DNA of 64,000 nucleotides, taken from JBKQVT01 sp963804825 (lineage in GTDB: Bacteria; Planctomycetota; Planctomycetia; Pirellulales; Thermoguttaceae). Positions 39,948 through 48,618 of the stretch are shown here, in pieces. The stretch is from NCBI GenBank assembly GCA_963804825.1, contig CAWDRV010000002.1:124001-188000 (forward strand), in the 5' to 3' direction. Position 1 is the first letter of the stretch. Each line of letters starts with the position of its first letter. The position numbers and the translations under genes were made by a program. The notes beneath the pieces were generated by a model. It was not told where the DNA came from. It saw only the letters and a list, made by a program, of their open reading frames with translations, and did no database searches.

Positions 39948-40412
39948 CTAACCGTCCCTGGCAACCGGCGGCGAGAGGACGCGCCGCAAGAATTCGCCTG
40001 CCTGAGGGCCGATGCCGGGACTCTGGCTTTCGCGCGGGCCGGCCACGTTCAAAACCCCGATTTTGCCGGCCCGCAACCAATCGGCCACGTCATCCGGCGA
40101 TTGCGGGACGTTCAGATCGACCACCCGATAGGGCCGTCCGTGCTGTTGGGCCAGGCGGACCGTCCATTCCGTCCCGCACCGCGGCACCCCGCGGCAGAGA
40201 ATCAACGTGGCGTCCGAGTCCTGCACGTTCCGCTCGGTCCGCGCCGAGTATTCCGCCGTGCCTGTTTCCAGCAACTGGTAGCGGTCGGGAATTCGGCCGT
40301 CTTCCGCCAGGCGGCCGCGGGGACACCAACCCCCGTGGGGAATCCCCAGCGAGATCGCCACGTCCAACGCCGCGCGATCCACGCCCGTCTGACCGCCGGA
40401 GATGATTCGCAT
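39948..40412 (-). CDS. Putative molybdenum carrier (LOG/Rossmann-like)
   Basis: A 154-residue protein that starts MRIISGGQTGVDRAALDVAI, the diagnostic start of the molybdenum-carrier family related to LOG-type nucleotide-binding folds. WCPRGRLAEDGRIPDRYQL and ERNVQDSDATLILCRG follow, also family-typical. The function is uncertain: one member binds molybdenum cofactor, and others are thought to bind nucleotides. In-frame ATGs lie at 40433 and 40460; 40412 places the conserved start at residue 1. No molybdoenzyme is nearby. Confidence 0.8.
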   Translation of the reverse strand: MRIISGGQTGVDRAALDVAISLGIPHGGWCPRGRLAEDGRIPDRYQLLETGTAEYSARTERNVQDSDATLILCRGVPRCGTEWTVRLAQQHGRPYRVVDLNVPQSPDDVADWLRAGKIGVLNVAGPRESQSPGIGPQAGEFLRRVLSPPVARDG

Positions 40413-40467
40413 GGGAAGCCGGCACGCGGGCATGGTGTGGCAGCGGGGCTCGGCCCGCAAGGTTTTC

Positions 40468-41040
40468 TCACCGATCGTACACCGAGGTAGCCCGACGGGT
40501 GGTTTTATCCATCGGCCCGGCCACGTCCTTCGGCGGCAAGAGCAACTGCATTCCCGGCGTCAGGTAATCGAAATCCTTGCCCAACGTGTCCCGGTTGAGC
40601 TCGTAGATTTCCGCCCATCGCGTCGCCTTGCCGAGTTCGTTCCGCGCGATGTCGAACAGGGTGTCGCCCTCCTGGACCTCGTAGGTCCGCCCGCCGACGT
40701 ACGCGCCGTGCGTGCTTGCCAGCGAAGCGCGGTTGCGGACCGTCTCGCGGCGGCTGGGCTTGGGGCACAGGTCCGGATAGTTTTGCTCCAGTTGCGCGAT
40801 CGTGGGCGTCGAGATCGTGTCGCCGACCCGCAACTTGTCGCGCTCGGCAACCTTGCCGCGGTTGTGCTCGGCAAGGGCCTTGAAATAGGCGCCGGTCCCG
40901 TAAACCTTCTGGGAAATCACCCAATAGTTGTCATTCGGCTGGATCTCGTAGCTTCCGCCCGCGTGGCCGGCGCTTTCAGAATCGTACCTGGGAGCGGCCC
41001 TGCCGCTGCCCGAACGCGTCGGGCCCGACCGGTCGCTCAT
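40468..41040 (-). CDS. LysM-domain protein, C-terminal part
   Basis: A 190-residue frame with two LysM domains: SYEIQPNDNYWVISQKVYGT and TYEVQEGDTLFDIARNELGK, the latter continuing to DTLGKDFDYLTPGMQLLLPP. LysM binds peptidoglycan or related glycans. The frame is open upstream of the ATG at 41040 and gives a Ser/Arg-rich sequence (SSSRYSRGSSRAADENDYG), so this is more likely the C terminus of the adjacent membrane protein, separated by a frame break near 41105, than an independent gene. Confidence 0.8.
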   Translation of the reverse strand: MSDRSGPTRSGSGRAAPRYDSESAGHAGGSYEIQPNDNYWVISQKVYGTGAYFKALAEHNRGKVAERDKLRVGDTISTPTIAQLEQNYPDLCPKPSRRETVRNRASLASTHGAYVGGRTYEVQEGDTLFDIARNELGKATRWAEIYELNRDTLGKDFDYLTPGMQLLLPPKDVAGPMDKTTRRATSVYDR

Positions 41041-41840
41041 GCCATAATCGTTCTCATCGGCCGCCCTCGAAGAACCGCGGGAATATCTGCTGCTGGAAGC
41101 GGCGGCGGCGAGGCCGCCGAATAGGGGTCGCGCGACGTGTCCGCATAAATCGGCGACGAGGCCGCCGAGTACGAGTCAGGCGGCGTCTGGGAATAGGTCG
41201 GCGACGGCTCCACGCGACGCGTCGTGCCCGTGCCCTGGCCGGCCGAGGCGTAGCCGGAAGACGCAGCAGGCGCGGTGCGATCCGAGTGGGCCCGGAAAGG
41301 ATCGGCATTCTCCTTGGCGGGCGCCAATGCCGGGGCATCCGCCCGGCCTTCCGGCGTCGTCGATGACGTTGACGACGGCGGCGGCGATGACGAGGTTTGT
41401 CGCAAATCGCTCGACATGGCATAACTGGCGTCGGCCGCCGGCGAAGACGGCGACCCCGACGAGGACGACGACGGCGGGCTGGGAATGCCCTGGGCCGGCA
41501 GGTCGGACGCCGCGGCCGCGTCGCCGCTGGAATTCTTCTTCGGAGGGTCGGTCGCCGTGATCCATTGCGAGGTCACGTCCTCCGGCGGGTGGTGGGCCAC
41601 GTCGCCGGGTAACTTCGCGGGAGACAGCACCGTCGGCTTGCCGGCCGTCAGGGTTACGCTCGTCGGCTTGGAGTCGTTGTCCGACGCCGCCGACTTGCCC
41701 GGCGTGGCAGACTGCTCCCTTTCGTCGGCCGCCGCCAGCGTGTCGTCCGCGGGCCGGGTGAGCTTCTTAACGAGAACGACGCCGAAGACAATCAGCAGGA
41801 TCGCGAGGACCGCTATTCCGATCTTGGTTTCCTTGCCCAT
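41037..41840 (-). CDS. Membrane-anchored Ser/Pro-rich protein, probable N-terminal part of the LysM protein
   Basis: MGKETKIGIAVLAILLIVFG is a single N-terminal membrane helix with a basic leader. It is followed by about 220 residues of low-complexity Ser/Pro/Ala/Thr sequence with no fold. The frame ends four bases into the next ORF. One protein of about 460 residues with an inner-membrane anchor, a flexible spacer and two LysM domains would fit a cell-envelope role. ATG 41840 is used because it begins the conserved anchor. Confidence 0.7.
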   Translation of the reverse strand: MGKETKIGIAVLAILLIVFGVVLVKKLTRPADDTLAAADEREQSATPGKSAASDNDSKPTSVTLTAGKPTVLSPAKLPGDVAHHPPEDVTSQWITATDPPKKNSSGDAAAASDLPAQGIPSPPSSSSSGSPSSPAADASYAMSSDLRQTSSSPPPSSTSSTTPEGRADAPALAPAKENADPFRAHSDRTAPAASSGYASAGQGTGTTRRVEPSPTYSQTPPDSYSAASSPIYADTSRDPYSAASPPPLPAADIPAVLRGRPMRTIMA

Positions 41841-41896
41841 CCAAAGGCCTCCTTGCCATAGGACTGACAGCCGTGAAAACGGCAATTGAACAGCGA

Positions 41897-42026
41897 CTTA
41901 CGCGTCGTAATAGGACAAGTTGACCAACCGTGTTCAGGAGGGCAGCATTCTTGCCTGTCTTTTCCAGCCAGACAGGAATGTCTGGCCTCCTGATTCGGAT
42001 AGTTTAATTCATTACGACGCGTTAGG
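41897..42026. repeat. 130-base nested palindrome (MITE-like)
   Basis: The outer 15-base arms (CTTACGCGTCGTAAT at 41897-41911 and its near-complement at 42012-42026) differ at one base. Inside is a second imperfect inverted repeat built on CAGGAGG...CCTCCTG and GCCTGTCT...AGACAGGAAT (about 41935-41993). No ORF is present. Size and nested design match the element at 36867-37000, though the sequence does not. It lies between the LysM protein and rsmH; downstream to 42180 nothing else is recognised. Confidence 0.7.
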
Positions 42027-42180
42027 GCGTACATCGTACCGATCCCAGGCAGAGTGATTCAATAGCATCTTTCGTGCCGTCGCAACGGGAAGGCGGGCAG
42101 GGGGGGAATCACCCTCCAAATAAGGCATGTCGTGCTGGGCGACGCCCACCCAACAGACTTCCCTATCCTGCCAGCACTCC

Positions 42181-43077
42181 CTAGGAACCCAACGGCCCGA
42201 TACGCTCGGCCACGCGGAGCTTCGCACTTCGTGCGCCGGGATTTCGATCCACCTCGGAGGCGTCGGCACAAACTGGTTTCCTGGTAAGCACTTGCAGCCG
42301 CGGATCGTGGCGAAACGCCTCTTTCACCCGGCGATCCTCCAGGGAATGAAAACTAATGACCGCCAGCCGAGCCCCGGGGCGGAGGCAATCGGGCAACCGC
42401 CGCAAGGCGATCTCCAGCGACTTCAACTCGTCGTTGACCGCGATTCGCAACGCCTGGAAGGTTCGGGTGGCCGGATCGATCCGCTCGACCCGCGACCGCG
42501 GCACGCAGCCGCGGACCAATTCGGCCAGTTCCTCCGCGGTTTCGATGGGTTTTTCCCGCCGGCGTTCCACAATCGCCCGGGCGACCCGCCGGCTGTACCG
42601 CTCCTCGCCATAATGGTAAATCAGGTCGGCCAGGTGTTCCGCGCTCAGGCGGTTGATCAACCGCTTGGCAGGCTCGCCGCGCATCGGGTCGAACCGCAGA
42701 TCGAGCGGTCCGGGCGAGGAGAAACTGAATCCACGCCCCAGATCGGCCAACTGATCGCCGGAGAGCCCCAGGTCCAGCACGATGCCATCGACCCGCTCGA
42801 TCCCCAGTTCCGCGAGCACCTCGGGCAGGTCGCAAAAATTGGCCTGGACCGGCTTGACCGGGATTTGGGCCAGTTCTCGCGTGGCCCTGGCCACCGCATC
42901 CGGATCGCGATCCAGGGCGACGACCAGGCCGCCTTTTCCTACCCGCTGAGCCAACGCTCGGCTGTGGCCGCCGCCACCCAACGTGCCGTCGACGACGATG
43001 CTTCCCTCGCGTGGAGAAAGCCAATGGACCACTTGGTCCAGCAAGACAGGCACGTGGACCGACGAAGCCTCGGCCAT
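42181..43077 (-). CDS. rsmH: 16S rRNA (cytosine-1402-N4)-methyltransferase
   Basis: A 298-residue RsmH (MraW). The substrate and SAM-binding landmarks are HVPVLLDQVVHWL, VVDGTLGGGGHSRALAQRVG, GIVLDLGLSGDQL, RGFSFSSPGPLDLRFDP and ARLAVISFHSLEDRRVKEAF. The Ser-Ser-Pro and SFHSLEDR motifs are highly conserved. It methylates N4 of C1402 in the ribosomal P site. It follows mraZ, as at the start of many division/cell-wall clusters, but 405 bases separate the two and no other dcw gene follows in the window. Confidence 0.96.
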   Translation of the reverse strand: MAEASSVHVPVLLDQVVHWLSPREGSIVVDGTLGGGGHSRALAQRVGKGGLVVALDRDPDAVARATRELAQIPVKPVQANFCDLPEVLAELGIERVDGIVLDLGLSGDQLADLGRGFSFSSPGPLDLRFDPMRGEPAKRLINRLSAEHLADLIYHYGEERYSRRVARAIVERRREKPIETAEELAELVRGCVPRSRVERIDPATRTFQALRIAVNDELKSLEIALRRLPDCLRPGARLAVISFHSLEDRRVKEAFRHDPRLQVLTRKPVCADASEVDRNPGARSAKLRVAERIGPLGS

Positions 43078-43238
43078 AAAAGTCAATCCGGGGAATCTGG
43101 AGAATCAGGAGAAATGAAACCAAGATCGCTGGGAAATTCTACCCGGATTTGCCAGCCCTGTTCCAGACCGGAATGTTGGAAGGGCGGAAAGAAATTCTTG
43201 CGAAACCGCAGGCGACATACTATCCCCAGTCCCAAAAA

Positions 43239-43284
43239 AGCATCCGCCTCGGACGCCTCCGTTACGCCTTTCGAGGCGGATGCT
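43239..43284. repeat. Strong hairpin in the mraZ-rsmH gap
   Basis: AGCATCCGCCTCG (43239-43251) pairs perfectly with CGAGGCGGATGCT (43272-43284). GCGAAACCGCA before and TGCGGTTTGC after extend a looser outer pairing. A further hairpin (GACGCCGG ... CCGGCGTC) lies near 43398-43427. The 405-base gap contains no gene. Confidence 0.6.
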
Positions 43285-43483
43285 TGCGGTTTGCTCCTCG
43301 GCATAGCGCAACGAGGACTCCCGCGTTTCGCGGCCGGGCAGGCTCCCTCCTCCCGTACCCGTAAGAACTTGCCGCCGGCTGAAAGCGGCAAAAGGATGAC
43401 GCCGGACGGTGGCCATTGCCCGGCGTCACCCGTTCTCACGCACGGCGAACAAACGGACCAGTTTGCTCCAGGTCGTTGTTAGG

Positions 43484-43933
43484 TTACTGTTCTCTCGGGC
43501 CGAAGGTGGTTTCGGCGATTTCGTCATAATGGGGCTGTTTATCCGCGACGTAGGCCCGCCATCGCGGAGCAGCCCAAATTTCCAAGTGGTCGTAAACCCC
43601 CAATAACACCACTTCCTTTTCCAACTTGGCCAATTGGGCAAGCTCCGGGGGAATCCGGATGCGGCCTTGACCGTCCAATTCCACCCGCTGCGCTTGGGCA
43701 TAAAACAATCGCGTAAAGGCGCGGACGTCCTGCCGCGTGGGCGACACCTGGGCCAGCCGCTCGGCCCAGCGCCCGAAAGCCGCCTCCGAATAAATGGCCA
43801 AGGAGGCGTCCGTCTCGGGCGCAATCAACAGGCCTCCCCCCTTCGGACCCGCCATGGCATCGCGGAGCCGCTTGGGAATGGCCAGCCGCAGCTTCTCGTC
43901 CAGCGAACGCGTGAAATTTCCCGTCAGGAGCAT
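43484..43933 (-). CDS. mraZ: Transcriptional regulator MraZ
   Basis: A 149-residue protein with two AbrB-like SpoVT/MraZ halves: MLLTGNFTRSLDEKLRLAIP with KRLRDAMAG, and RVELDGQGRIRIPPELAQLA with VVLLGVYDHLEIWAAPRW. MraZ binds repeats upstream of its own gene and represses the division and cell-wall cluster. The ATG at 43933 begins the conserved fold; upstream in-frame starts lie inside the operator. A clear array of MraZ boxes precedes it. Confidence 0.95.
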   Translation of the reverse strand: MLLTGNFTRSLDEKLRLAIPKRLRDAMAGPKGGGLLIAPETDASLAIYSEAAFGRWAERLAQVSPTRQDVRAFTRLFYAQAQRVELDGQGRIRIPPELAQLAKLEKEVVLLGVYDHLEIWAAPRWRAYVADKQPHYDEIAETTFGPREQ

Positions 43934-43973
43934 GGGGCTTTTCTCGTCGACGCACCCTGGGACGAACACATGT

Positions 43974-44019
43974 GGCCCATAATCCCCACGATTCCCCACT
44001 GAGTCCCACAAAACCCCAA
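43974..44019 (-). promoter_or_regulatory. MraZ operator: five direct repeats at ten-base spacing
   Basis: Read on the minus strand: TTGGGG-tttt-GTGGGA-ctca-GTGGGG-aatc-GTGGGG-atta-TGGGCC. Hexamers of the MraZ box type recur every ten bases with four-base spacers, 41 bases before the mraZ ATG. Known MraZ sites have three or four such repeats. Confidence 0.9.
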
Positions 44020-44166
44020 AGATATCCCCTTTGTCCGCTGGGTCAAGGCGATTTTCTCCCACTCATTTTCGGCTCCGTCGCCGCATGTCGTCCTAGCTGC
44101 CGGCCAGGACGCAACTTCCATCGACGGCCCGCGCCGTAAGTGCCGGGAAAAAATTTTTCGACCGCG

Positions 44167-45311
44167 TCAAGGGCCTGCCAGAACCGACTCCCAGAGCTTC
44201 TCATAAGCGGCGACCATGCCGGAGAGCGAGAAGTTTTCTTCCACGCGGCGGCGGTTCCTGGCGCCAATTTCGGCGGCGATTTCCGCGTGATTCAGAAGGC
44301 AAGTCAGCTTGTCGGCCAAGACGGCGGTGTCGCCCAGTGGCACGATTTGCTCGCCGTCCGCCGGTCCGAGCAGTTCCCGCACCCCCTCAACGTCCGTGGC
44401 CACTACGGGCAGCCGGGCGGCCATTGCCTCCAGCACGGCATTGGGCATCCCCTCCCAGGCCGATGGCAGGACCAACAGCCGGCTGTGGGCCAGAATCTCC
44501 GCGATATCCGGCCGCCAACCGGCAAAATGCACGCGGCCGGCGATCCCCAACTTGCGGCATTGGTCCTCGAGTTGCCTCCGCTCGGGACCCTCTCCCACCA
44601 AGAGCAGGTCGCACTGCGGCGACCGTGGCAGCCAAACGGTCGCCGACGCCAGCAGCCAGAAGAGGCCTTTTTGTCGATCCAACCGCCCGACGAAGGTCAC
44701 GGCGTCGCGGCCTGGCGGCAGAATCCGGGGCGTGTCGCGGTCCTTGTTCCGGTCCCTGCCGCCGCAGCCCCAGCCGGAAACCTCGCCAGGTCCACGCCGT
44801 TGGGGATCACAACGAGTTTTTTGGGGGGTAATCGGGCCTCCCGGGCCGCAAACTGGGCCACGGCCTCGCTCACGCAGACATGCCGATCGACCAGGCCATC
44901 GGTCCATCGATCCAACCAGAGTCGCCATCGGGGCCGCCGTTGGGCCACGCGAATGCCGGAAACGACCTTCGGCACCCCCGCCCGGCGCGCGGCGATCCGG
45001 CCGACGATGTTGGCATGGAAAAGGAAGGTTTGTGCCAACTCGGGATTTTGCGCCCGAAGCAGTTGCTTCAGGCGGCGCACGACAACGGGGAACTGCCAAT
45101 TCCTGCCGCCGCCCAGACAATGGACCTGGATGTCCGCAGCCTTCAGGGCCTTCAAGCACGCATCCCGCTCCGGCGAGGGTTCCGCGGCCAGGCAATAGAC
45201 CACCGGACGAAAACGGCCTGGGTCCAATCGGGTGGCCAGTTCCACCAGGCACCGTTCGGCCCCCCCAACGTCAAGGTCGGTGATGATCAGGGCGATGTTT
45301 CGTGCGTGCAT
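44167..45311 (-). CDS. Group 1 (GT4) glycosyltransferase, frame break
   Basis: About 380 residues. The N-terminal acceptor domain begins IALIITDLDVGGAERCLVEL, a typical GT4 start. The C-terminal donor domain shows TFVGRLDRQKGLFWLL, LLLVGEGPERRQLE, VHFAGWRPDIAEILAHSRLL and the EX7E region SAWEGMPNAVLEAMAARLPV. The frame changes near 44755. It would transfer a sugar from a nucleotide donor to a lipid or polysaccharide at the membrane; the specificity is unknown. The ATG at 45311 is the only sensible start. It is divergent from queA. Confidence 0.9.
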
Positions 45312-45428
45312 GTGCTTCAGTCTTCCCGGGGGACGTCCCCCTCTGCCCCCGGCAAGGCCCCGGGCTTATACTCACGCTTGGTCGAGGCTGCTTGCCCCGA
45401 CGAGGTTCAAGGGTTTATTGTCTGCCCC

Positions 45429-46475
45429 ATGAGCGAGTTGGATCACTACGATTACGAGCTGCCGCGGACGCTGATTGCCCAGTCGCCGCTGGTTTCGCGG
45501 GCCGATGCGCGGCTGCTGGTGGCCGACCGGCGCGATCAGTCTCTTTCTCACCATCATATCCGCGATCTGCCCGAATTACTCCAGGCCGGGGATTGCCTGG
45601 TTTTGAACGAGACGCGGGTGGTGCCCGCCCGGCTATTGGGGCGGCGCGTCCGCACCGGGGGCCGTTGGGAAGGGCTTTTCTTGCAATCCGACCCGCAAGG
45701 CCGATGGCGGATCCTCTGCAAGGCCCGGGGCAAATTGCTCGCGGGCGAAATGATCGTGCTGCTGGACAACGCCGGCCGGAACGACGTGCAGTTGCAGCTT
45801 GCGGCCAAGCAGTCCGACGGCAGTTGGATTGCTCAGCCCGACACGACCGACGGAGCGTTTGACCTGCTGGAGCGGATCGGCCGGGTCCCGCTGCCGCCTT
45901 ATATCCGCAAGGGCGAGATGGTCGAGTCCGACCGCCAACAGTACCAGACGGTCTATGCCCGCTGTCCGGGAGCGGTGGCGGCCCCGACCGCCGGATTGCA
46001 TTTTACCGAGCCGCTGCTGGCGCGCCTGGAAAAACAGGGGGTGACGCTCTGCCGGCTGACGCTCCACGTGGGACCGGGCACGTTTCGGCCCATCGCCGCC
46101 GCGTCGCTGGCCGAACACAAACTGGACGCCGAATGGGGAACCCTCGGGCCCGAGGCCGTCGGGCAGATCCTCGCCTGCCGGCAGCGCGGCGGACGGGTGG
46201 TGGCCGTCGGGACCACGTCCGTCCGGCTCTTGGAAACCGCCGCCGCGGACGGCGTCCTGAAGCCGTTTACGGGCGAGACGGAGTTGTTCATCCGCCCGCC
46301 GTATCGGTTTCACGCCGTCGATGCCCTGCTGACGAATTTCCACTTGCCGCGCACCACGCTCCTGGTGTTGGTGCGGACCTTCGGCGGCGACGAGCTGGTC
46401 CGCCGCGCCTACGACGAGGCGATCCGCCAGCAGTACCGATTTTACAGCTACGGAGATGCAATGTTGATCCTCTAG
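45429..46475 (+). CDS. queA: S-adenosylmethionine:tRNA ribosyltransferase-isomerase
   Basis: A 348-residue QueA. Conserved landmarks are YDYELPRTLIAQSPLVSRAD, VLNETRVVPARLLG, LPPYIRKGE, QTVYARCPGAVAAPTAGLHF, LTLHVGPGTFRPI and FHAVDALLTNFHLPRTTLLV. It transfers and isomerises the ribose of SAM onto preQ1-tRNA, the penultimate step of queuosine synthesis. The start at 45429 places the family N terminus at residue 1. It is intact. Confidence 0.96.
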   Translation: MSELDHYDYELPRTLIAQSPLVSRADARLLVADRRDQSLSHHHIRDLPELLQAGDCLVLNETRVVPARLLGRRVRTGGRWEGLFLQSDPQGRWRILCKARGKLLAGEMIVLLDNAGRNDVQLQLAAKQSDGSWIAQPDTTDGAFDLLERIGRVPLPPYIRKGEMVESDRQQYQTVYARCPGAVAAPTAGLHFTEPLLARLEKQGVTLCRLTLHVGPGTFRPIAAASLAEHKLDAEWGTLGPEAVGQILACRQRGGRVVAVGTTSVRLLETAAADGVLKPFTGETELFIRPPYRFHAVDALLTNFHLPRTTLLVLVRTFGGDELVRRAYDEAIRQQYRFYSYGDAMLIL

Positions 46476-46484
46476 ACGCCTTGC

Positions 46485-46558
46485 AAAATGTTTGCCGAAA
46501 GCCCCTTGATCGCTTGCGGTTCGCAAGCGACGTTGCCGCGAACGATCTGTAAGTCATG
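46485..46558. repeat. Dispersed intergenic hairpin repeat, copy 3
   Basis: The core is CGCTTGCG-GTT-CGCAAGCG (46511-46529), flanked by CGAAAGCCCC before and ACGATCTGTAAGTCATGG after, matching copies 1 and 2. It lies between queA and the Nudix gene. Confidence 0.7.
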
Positions 46559-46584
46559 GAAGGGTAATATGAAAGGACAGGTTC

Positions 46585-47226
46585 GTGAGCGAGATTCAGA
46601 GTGAGCGGGTGCTGGTCGTTCCCACCGGGTTGTTTCGCCAGATCGGCTACTTCCAGGGCTTCTGCCGCGAGGTCGATCGCTACCTGGCCGTGCTGTTCAG
46701 TCCCGAGCACGTCGGCTATCGACCCCGAGCCGAGGTCGAGCAGGACCCGAGCTTCAAGCAATTGATTCCGTACGTGATCTTTCGCCACCGCGACGATCGC
46801 GGCCGCGAGACGGTCTTTCAGTACACCCGGGGCGCCGGAATGGGCGAAGGCCGTTTGCACCGCAAACACAGCGTGGGCATCGGCGGCCATATCTCGACCA
46901 TCGACGCGCCCGGCGACGGCGGCCATCCCTACGAAGAAGGCATGCGCCGCGAAATCGACGAAGAAGTGGCCATCGAAACCCCGTATACCGCCCGGTGCGT
47001 CGGCCTGATCAACGACGACCAGACCGAAGTGGGACGCGTCCACTTAGGCGTCGTTCACGTCTTCGACGTGACCCGGCCGGCGGTCCGCCCGCGAGAGAAG
47101 GAGATCATCGAGTGCGGATTCCGTCCGGTCGCCGACATCCTGGCCGACATGGCCGGCTTCGAGACCTGGTCGCAAATTTGCATGAAGGCGCTGTTCGGCG
47201 AAAAGCCTGATCCGCGGAAAGAATAA
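46585..47226 (+). CDS. Nudix-fold protein with a degenerate Nudix box
   Basis: A 213-residue protein. GGHISTIDAP followed by YEEGMRREIDEEVAI is a Nudix box whose REUxEE core is present, while the upstream Glu of the GX5EX7 spacing is not in the expected place. The flanks VGRVHLGVVHVFDV and EIIECGFRPVADILADMAGF are typical of a family often annotated as phosphoesterase in planctomycetes. Nucleotide diphosphate hydrolysis is possible but the substrate is unknown. The start is GTG at 46585, with AGGAC nearby. Confidence 0.75.
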   Translation: MSEIQSERVLVVPTGLFRQIGYFQGFCREVDRYLAVLFSPEHVGYRPRAEVEQDPSFKQLIPYVIFRHRDDRGRETVFQYTRGAGMGEGRLHRKHSVGIGGHISTIDAPGDGGHPYEEGMRREIDEEVAIETPYTARCVGLINDDQTEVGRVHLGVVHVFDVTRPAVRPREKEIIECGFRPVADILADMAGFETWSQICMKALFGEKPDPRKE

Positions 47227-47344
47227 TCCTGGGGAAGAATAATCCGGGGACTGTCCCTCTTGCGCCGCTCTCTCCCACAAGGGGCGTGGGGAGTGAGACG
47301 GCACATGGTTGCCCGGCGGCTGCTTCCCTGGTATCATGGGGTAG

Positions 47345-47371
47345 GGTGGGCCGAGCGAAGCGAGACCCACC
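47345..47371. repeat. GGTGGG...CCCACC palindromic repeat
   Basis: GGTGGG and CCCACC flank CCGAGCGAAGCGAGA. The same kind of short palindrome is common between genes of many environmental bacteria. It precedes the Fe-S carrier gene by about 50 bases. Confidence 0.5.
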
Positions 47372-47422
47372 ATCGGCCGTTTTCCGACACCCTTATGTTG
47401 GCACCTGGAACCCATTATTCTC

Positions 47423-47755
47423 ATGGCAATCACACTCACCGAGGCGGCCGCCACGGAAATCAAACGCTATATGCAGGAGCAGAGCGTCGAACCGGGCACC
47501 GTGCTCCGCATGGGCGTGGCCGGCGGCGGCTGCGCCGGACTGCAATACTCCCTGGGATTCGATACGGCCTTCGATCCGGAAATCGACGCCCGATATGAAC
47601 ATCACGGCGTCGCCGTGGTCACGCGGAAGAAGGTCGCTCTCCACTTGGACGGCACCACGATCGACTTTCTCGACGGGCCGATGGGCCGCGGTTTCGCCAT
47701 CGACAATCCCAGCGTCCCCCGCGGCGGCGGCTGCCCCGGCTGCGGACACCACTGA
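47423..47755 (+). CDS. A-type iron-sulfur carrier (IscA/ErpA/HesB family)
   Basis: A 110-residue protein: ITLTEAAATEIKRYMQEQ, then LRMGVAGGGCAGLQYSLGFD with the first conserved Cys, then IDFLDGPMGRGFAIDNPSV. The usual C-terminal CGCG pair is replaced by GGGCPGCGHH, so the last two Cys are spaced CxxC and followed by two His. The family carries Fe-S clusters or iron to apo-proteins. No isc or suf genes are adjacent. Confidence 0.88.
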   Translation: MAITLTEAAATEIKRYMQEQSVEPGTVLRMGVAGGGCAGLQYSLGFDTAFDPEIDARYEHHGVAVVTRKKVALHLDGTTIDFLDGPMGRGFAIDNPSVPRGGGCPGCGHH

Positions 47756-47932
47756 TAAGGCGGAAGGGGGAAGGCGGAGGGCGGAAGGAGGACCGCAGCA
47801 CTTACCCCTGGGAAAAATGGGCTGACTTTGCGGATTATTCCTAAAATTCCGCCCGCCCCCTGCCGATTCTCCCCGAGGTGACTTGCCCCAGGTGGGCATC
47901 ATCTTAAATCTGGGGAAGATGCGGTGAATGGG

Positions 47933-48508
47933 ATGTCTGTAAAGCTGGCTCGACTCATGGCGGCCGGAGGACTGCTCCTCTTGGTTCTGTCGGGCTGCTG
48001 CTGCCACAACGGCGGCCTCGGATCGCGGCTGTTTGCCCGCTGGTCGGACGGATCGGATCCTTCCAACGCCCCAGGCGGCCAAGGGGTTTGCCCTGCCTGT
48101 GGACGGCAGATCGCAGCTTCCCAATGCTGCAACGGCGGCGAGGGCTACTACAACCATTCGCGGTTCCATCCGGTTCCAACGCAACCGGTCTTCTCTCCGC
48201 GGACCGATTCGCTGGCCGCGGCCGAAAACCAGCCGGAAACGCCCAGCGGCAGCACGCCGGAGGGCGTTCCTGCGCCGCCGAAGCGTTCTTCGCCGCCGAC
48301 TGGCCCCGAGTTGATTCCGGTGCCGCCGGCCCTTCCGCCCACGACCAAGGGGAGCGATGCCCCCGCGGTGCAACTCAGTCTGGCCTCCCCCGACGCCTCC
48401 AGTTGGCTCTTCTTGCCCAGTCTTCCGCCCTCCGCGGCGCGGCTCAACGAGCCCTCTGTCGAGATCAAGTCGGACTCCTCTGCGAATGCCAAGACAACTC
48501 TGCGGTAG
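47933..48508 (+). CDS. Cys-rich lipoprotein of unknown function
   Basis: A 191-residue protein with a lipoprotein signal and lipobox (GGLLLLVLSGC), directly followed by CCCHNGG. A CPACGRQIAASQCC motif suggests a small metal site. The remainder is Pro/Ser/Ala-rich and unstructured. ATG 47933 is preferred to the GTG nine bases upstream because it gives a normal signal length. No partner is evident. Confidence 0.65.
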   Translation: MSVKLARLMAAGGLLLLVLSGCCCHNGGLGSRLFARWSDGSDPSNAPGGQGVCPACGRQIAASQCCNGGEGYYNHSRFHPVPTQPVFSPRTDSLAAAENQPETPSGSTPEGVPAPPKRSSPPTGPELIPVPPALPPTTKGSDAPAVQLSLASPDASSWLFLPSLPPSAARLNEPSVEIKSDSSANAKTTLR

Positions 48509-48618
48509 CCTGGTAATCTAGGCTGTCTGTTACGCTCGTGCCGCTGGTAATCAAGGTACTACTTGTACCGGTCCGATTTACCAACAGTCCCTCGCCAACC
48601 ACCAGCGATAGGCTTCCC

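Noticed and set aside
44880..45428. N-terminal extension of queA
   Set aside because: The upstream open frame is antisense to the glycosyltransferase; the family sequence starts at the ATG at 45429.
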